The translations under genes and the position numbers were made by a program. Of a stretch of 64,000 nt of DNA, positions 62,121-64,000 are shown piece after piece. Position 1 is the stretch's first letter, and each line of letters starts with the position of its first letter. The DNA comes from Bowmanella dokdonensis (GTDB lineage Bacteria > Pseudomonadota > Gammaproteobacteria > Enterobacterales > Alteromonadaceae). The notes beneath the pieces were generated by a model. That model ran no database searches and had not been told where the DNA came from. It saw only the letters and a program-made list of their open reading frames with translations. The DNA is taken from the NCBI RefSeq assembly GCF_017254865.1, contig NZ_JAFKCV010000003.1, forward strand, positions 394,122-458,121, given 5' to 3'.

Positions 62121-63743
62121 TCAAACCGCTTCCTGCAGAAAACTTTTCACCTTGATATAGCGGGCTTCCTGTTCTTCGTTGAGCTGACCGTTTTCGATGG
62201 TGGCGATGCAGCGTTTAACCATCTGGCTGGCGCCATCGGACAGGCCCTGTTCGCGGGCCTTGGTAGCGATGGCCTGCAACAGGTTTAGGGCGATGGATGG
62301 GTTTTTGGGCATCAGGGTGTAGGCCTGGCGGAAGGTGGCCAGGGCACTGTCCAGTTCACCTTTTTGATAGTAGTCCACCGCGTTATTGTTAAGCTCTTTG
62401 GGCGACTGCAGGATATGGGTTTTTTCCTGTTTCTCCTGCTGGATATACCGCATAAACAACTCTCCGTACTCCGGATCATGCTTGCAGCGCTTTTCGATTT
62501 CATCCAGGGTTTTCTGACATCGTTCATGCAGGCCCAGGGCGTGGAAAACCTTGGCCTTGTCCAGCAAGTCCTCCAGATCCTCGGCACCCGGGATATCCGC
62601 ATTGATCTGTTCAATCAACGCCCTGGCCTTGTCTTTTTCATCCTGCAGGTACAGCAACCTGGCATTGATGACCTTCATTTGTTCCTGCAATTCGGATTTG
62701 GGAAAGGCGGCCTGGAACTGACGGATATATTCATTGGCCTGCTTGACCAGCACCGCCGTGTCTTTCTCGTCGGCCGTCATGGCGTAGTCAATGCCTGCGC
62801 GGGCCACATTGATATAGTTTTTCGGTTGGTCATGAATGGAATGTTTGGCGAACTTTACGATTCGCTTGGCGGCCTCGAACTGGGTTTCATAGTCGTGTAC
62901 CAGGCGCGACAGGTTGATCGCCACCCTGTGGCGGCGCAGATTACGGGGGGAAATTTCGGCTGCCATCAGCACCGCTTCCAAAGCGGCTTCAAAATCCTGT
63001 TGCTTGACGTTCAGCCCGTAGAGCAAATCGTAGGCCACCAGTTGTGAGTCGGGCTTGAAGGCCAGTTGCAGGATGAGTTTTTCAGCCTCTTCATCCTCGT
63101 CCAGTTTGATTAGGGCATTGACCAGGCCCAACCTGGCCCAGGTGAAGGGTTGTACATTGATGATGGCATTGTAGAACTCCTTGGCCTGTTTGGCCTGACC
63201 ACAGGCCAACAGCAAATCCCCTTTGGTCTTGAGGGCCAGTGGGAAGAATTCGGCATTATCCGGATTGGTCAGAAAGTCCTCTACGGCTTCCAGGGCCTCT
63301 GGATACTCGTCCCTGTCCATCAATTGGTAAATGGGATAGAGGGCCTGTTTGCGCTTGAGCACTTTGCCCAGGCGCTTATCCAGATCCCTGACGCTGAAGG
63401 GCTTGGCCAGAAAATCGTCCGGCTGCAGTTCGATAATGCTGTGCACCAGTTCAGAATTGGTGTCGGCGCTGATAAAGATAAAGGCGGTGGTCAGGGGCAG
63501 GGCATGGCTGTTCTTAAGCTGATCATAGAGGTAGTAACCATCCTGGTCTTTTTTCAGATTGTAGGAACAGACTATCAGATCGAAATGTTCCTCTTCGATA
63601 GCCTTAAGGGCAGCATTGGCCTTGTCCACATAGGTAATGTCTTTAAAACCCAGCTCTTCCAGGGAGTACTTAATATAGCCCTGGGCCAGTACCTGTTCAT
63701 CAACTATCAGAACACGGCAGGAGTTGGCGATCTTTCTGTCCAT
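62121..63743 (-). CDS. Pseudo-receiver/TPR response-regulator-like protein (copy 2)
   Basis: A 540-residue paralogue of the protein at 8958, with the same plan: receiver (about 10-125) then helical TPR-type repeats. Kept residues are D15 and E16 (LIVDEQ), S92 (FISA) and K114 (LAKPF). The phosphoacceptor position reads LIVCSYNLK, so serine 60 replaces the expected Asp. It is thus a pseudo-receiver, as is copy 1 (Ala in that place). Independent substitutions suggest that the loss is tolerated or selected. It lies 43 bp upstream of the Atm1-like gene on the same strand and may be co-transcribed. Confidence 0.88.
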   Translation of the reverse strand: MDRKIANSCRVLIVDEQVLAQGYIKYSLEELGFKDITYVDKANAALKAIEEEHFDLIVCSYNLKKDQDGYYLYDQLKNSHALPLTTAFIFISADTNSELVHSIIELQPDDFLAKPFSVRDLDKRLGKVLKRKQALYPIYQLMDRDEYPEALEAVEDFLTNPDNAEFFPLALKTKGDLLLACGQAKQAKEFYNAIINVQPFTWARLGLVNALIKLDEDEEAEKLILQLAFKPDSQLVAYDLLYGLNVKQQDFEAALEAVLMAAEISPRNLRRHRVAINLSRLVHDYETQFEAAKRIVKFAKHSIHDQPKNYINVARAGIDYAMTADEKDTAVLVKQANEYIRQFQAAFPKSELQEQMKVINARLLYLQDEKDKARALIEQINADIPGAEDLEDLLDKAKVFHALGLHERCQKTLDEIEKRCKHDPEYGELFMRYIQQEKQEKTHILQSPKELNNNAVDYYQKGELDSALATFRQAYTLMPKNPSIALNLLQAIATKAREQGLSDGASQMVKRCIATIENGQLNEEQEARYIKVKSFLQEAV

Positions 63744-63870
63744 ATGCCAGTAACTTTATTGCAACCTGGAGTTAGCTTATCGCATTTTTTGCCCGAAAGC
63801 TTAAGGGTTATTGATTACCGGTAGCCGACAGAGAATGAATACAGATAATACTGATAAAGAACTTAGATTT

Positions 63871-63916
63871 TGGTGGATGGTACTGGGTTCGAACCAGTGA
63901 CCCCCGTGTCGTAACG
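63871..63916 (-). tRNA. 3' half of a tRNA-like sequence (partial)
   Basis: On the minus strand, ACTGG-TTCGAAC-CCAGT forms a perfect T-arm preceded by a GGGTC variable region and followed by ACCATCC and ACCA, a complete 3' acceptor end. Upstream, the anticodon arm cannot pair and no complementary 5' acceptor (GGATGGT) is found before the window edge. It looks like only the anticodon-loop-to-3'-end half, as left by an integrating element, rather than a full gene. Identity of the amino acid is not clear. Confidence 0.5.
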
Positions 63917-64000
63917 AGAGCGGGTGGTGCTCGCACCGCATAACACAAAGTGAACAGGCTGAAAAACCGGAACGAGACGGAAGAAAAGTTGAGTTAGGGA

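Noticed and set aside
1..64000. CRISPR arrays, rRNA operons, prophage modules or plasmid origins
   Set aside because: I looked for regularly spaced direct repeats, 16S/23S signatures, phage structural genes and replication genes and found none.

Overview
The window looks like a chromosome segment of a free-living marine or saline gammaproteobacterium, most likely Alteromonadales (Alteromonadaceae-like). This is inferred from the gene content: rimO, a SecDF fusion, an MlaA/RND pair, response-regulator/TPR proteins, an ExeM-type nuclease, a DoxX/HvfX protein, and both PEP-CTERM and GlyGly-CTERM secreted proteins. The species cannot be named from the sequence. Most genes are GC-rich. The stretch from about 31.4 to 40 kb is visibly AT-richer and built of accessory DNA.

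Layout. 1-4.1 kb: the tail of an unknown gene, a CBS protein, a secreted M20 amidohydrolase, an FMN reductase and a periplasmic solute-binding-like protein. 4.1-8.7 kb, minus strand: rimO and a single-chain SecDF. 9-11.5 kb: a receiver/TPR protein and a convergent membrane-anchored hydrolase. 11.6-19.4 kb: a divergent cluster of secreted cyanophycinase, TonB-dependent receptor, YfcC-type permease and isoaspartyl dipeptidase, which reads as a complete cyanophycin-utilisation pathway. 19.8-24.2 kb: a giant secreted nuclease ending in a dockerin-like module, followed 12 bp later by a small cohesin-like protein with a PEP-CTERM anchor, closed by two terminators. 24.3-30.7 kb: an SRPBCC protein, a Lon-family protease, and an overlapping mlaA-RND permease pair that suggests lipid trafficking.

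30.7-40 kb is the accessory region. It holds intergenic repeats, five or six small cassette-like genes on the plus strand with attC-like sites, four remnants of the 5' end of an IS110-family transposase, a RAYT transposase stub with REP-like repeats, broken AraC and AHSA1 remnants, an FAD monooxygenase, a secreted protein of unknown function and a transglutaminase-like protein. No integrase is present. The two best-preserved IS110 remnants stay nearly identical up to the attC core and diverge there.

40.8-57.3 kb returns to housekeeping and secreted enzymes: hydrolases and peptidases (M20, YtcJ-type amidohydrolase, S9), a DMT exporter, DoxX, SpoVR, pirin, DUF1304, a large GlyGly-CTERM subtilase and a cold-shock protein. 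57.4-63.8 kb has a MacB/LolCDE-like ABC pair, an unknown gene, a 313-bp MITE with perfect 27-bp inverted repeats that supplies the last codons of a DUF3820 gene, an Atm1-like ABC exporter, and a second receiver/TPR protein. Both receiver/TPR proteins lack the phosphoacceptor aspartate. The extreme right edge carries what looks like the 3' half of a tRNA on the minus strand.
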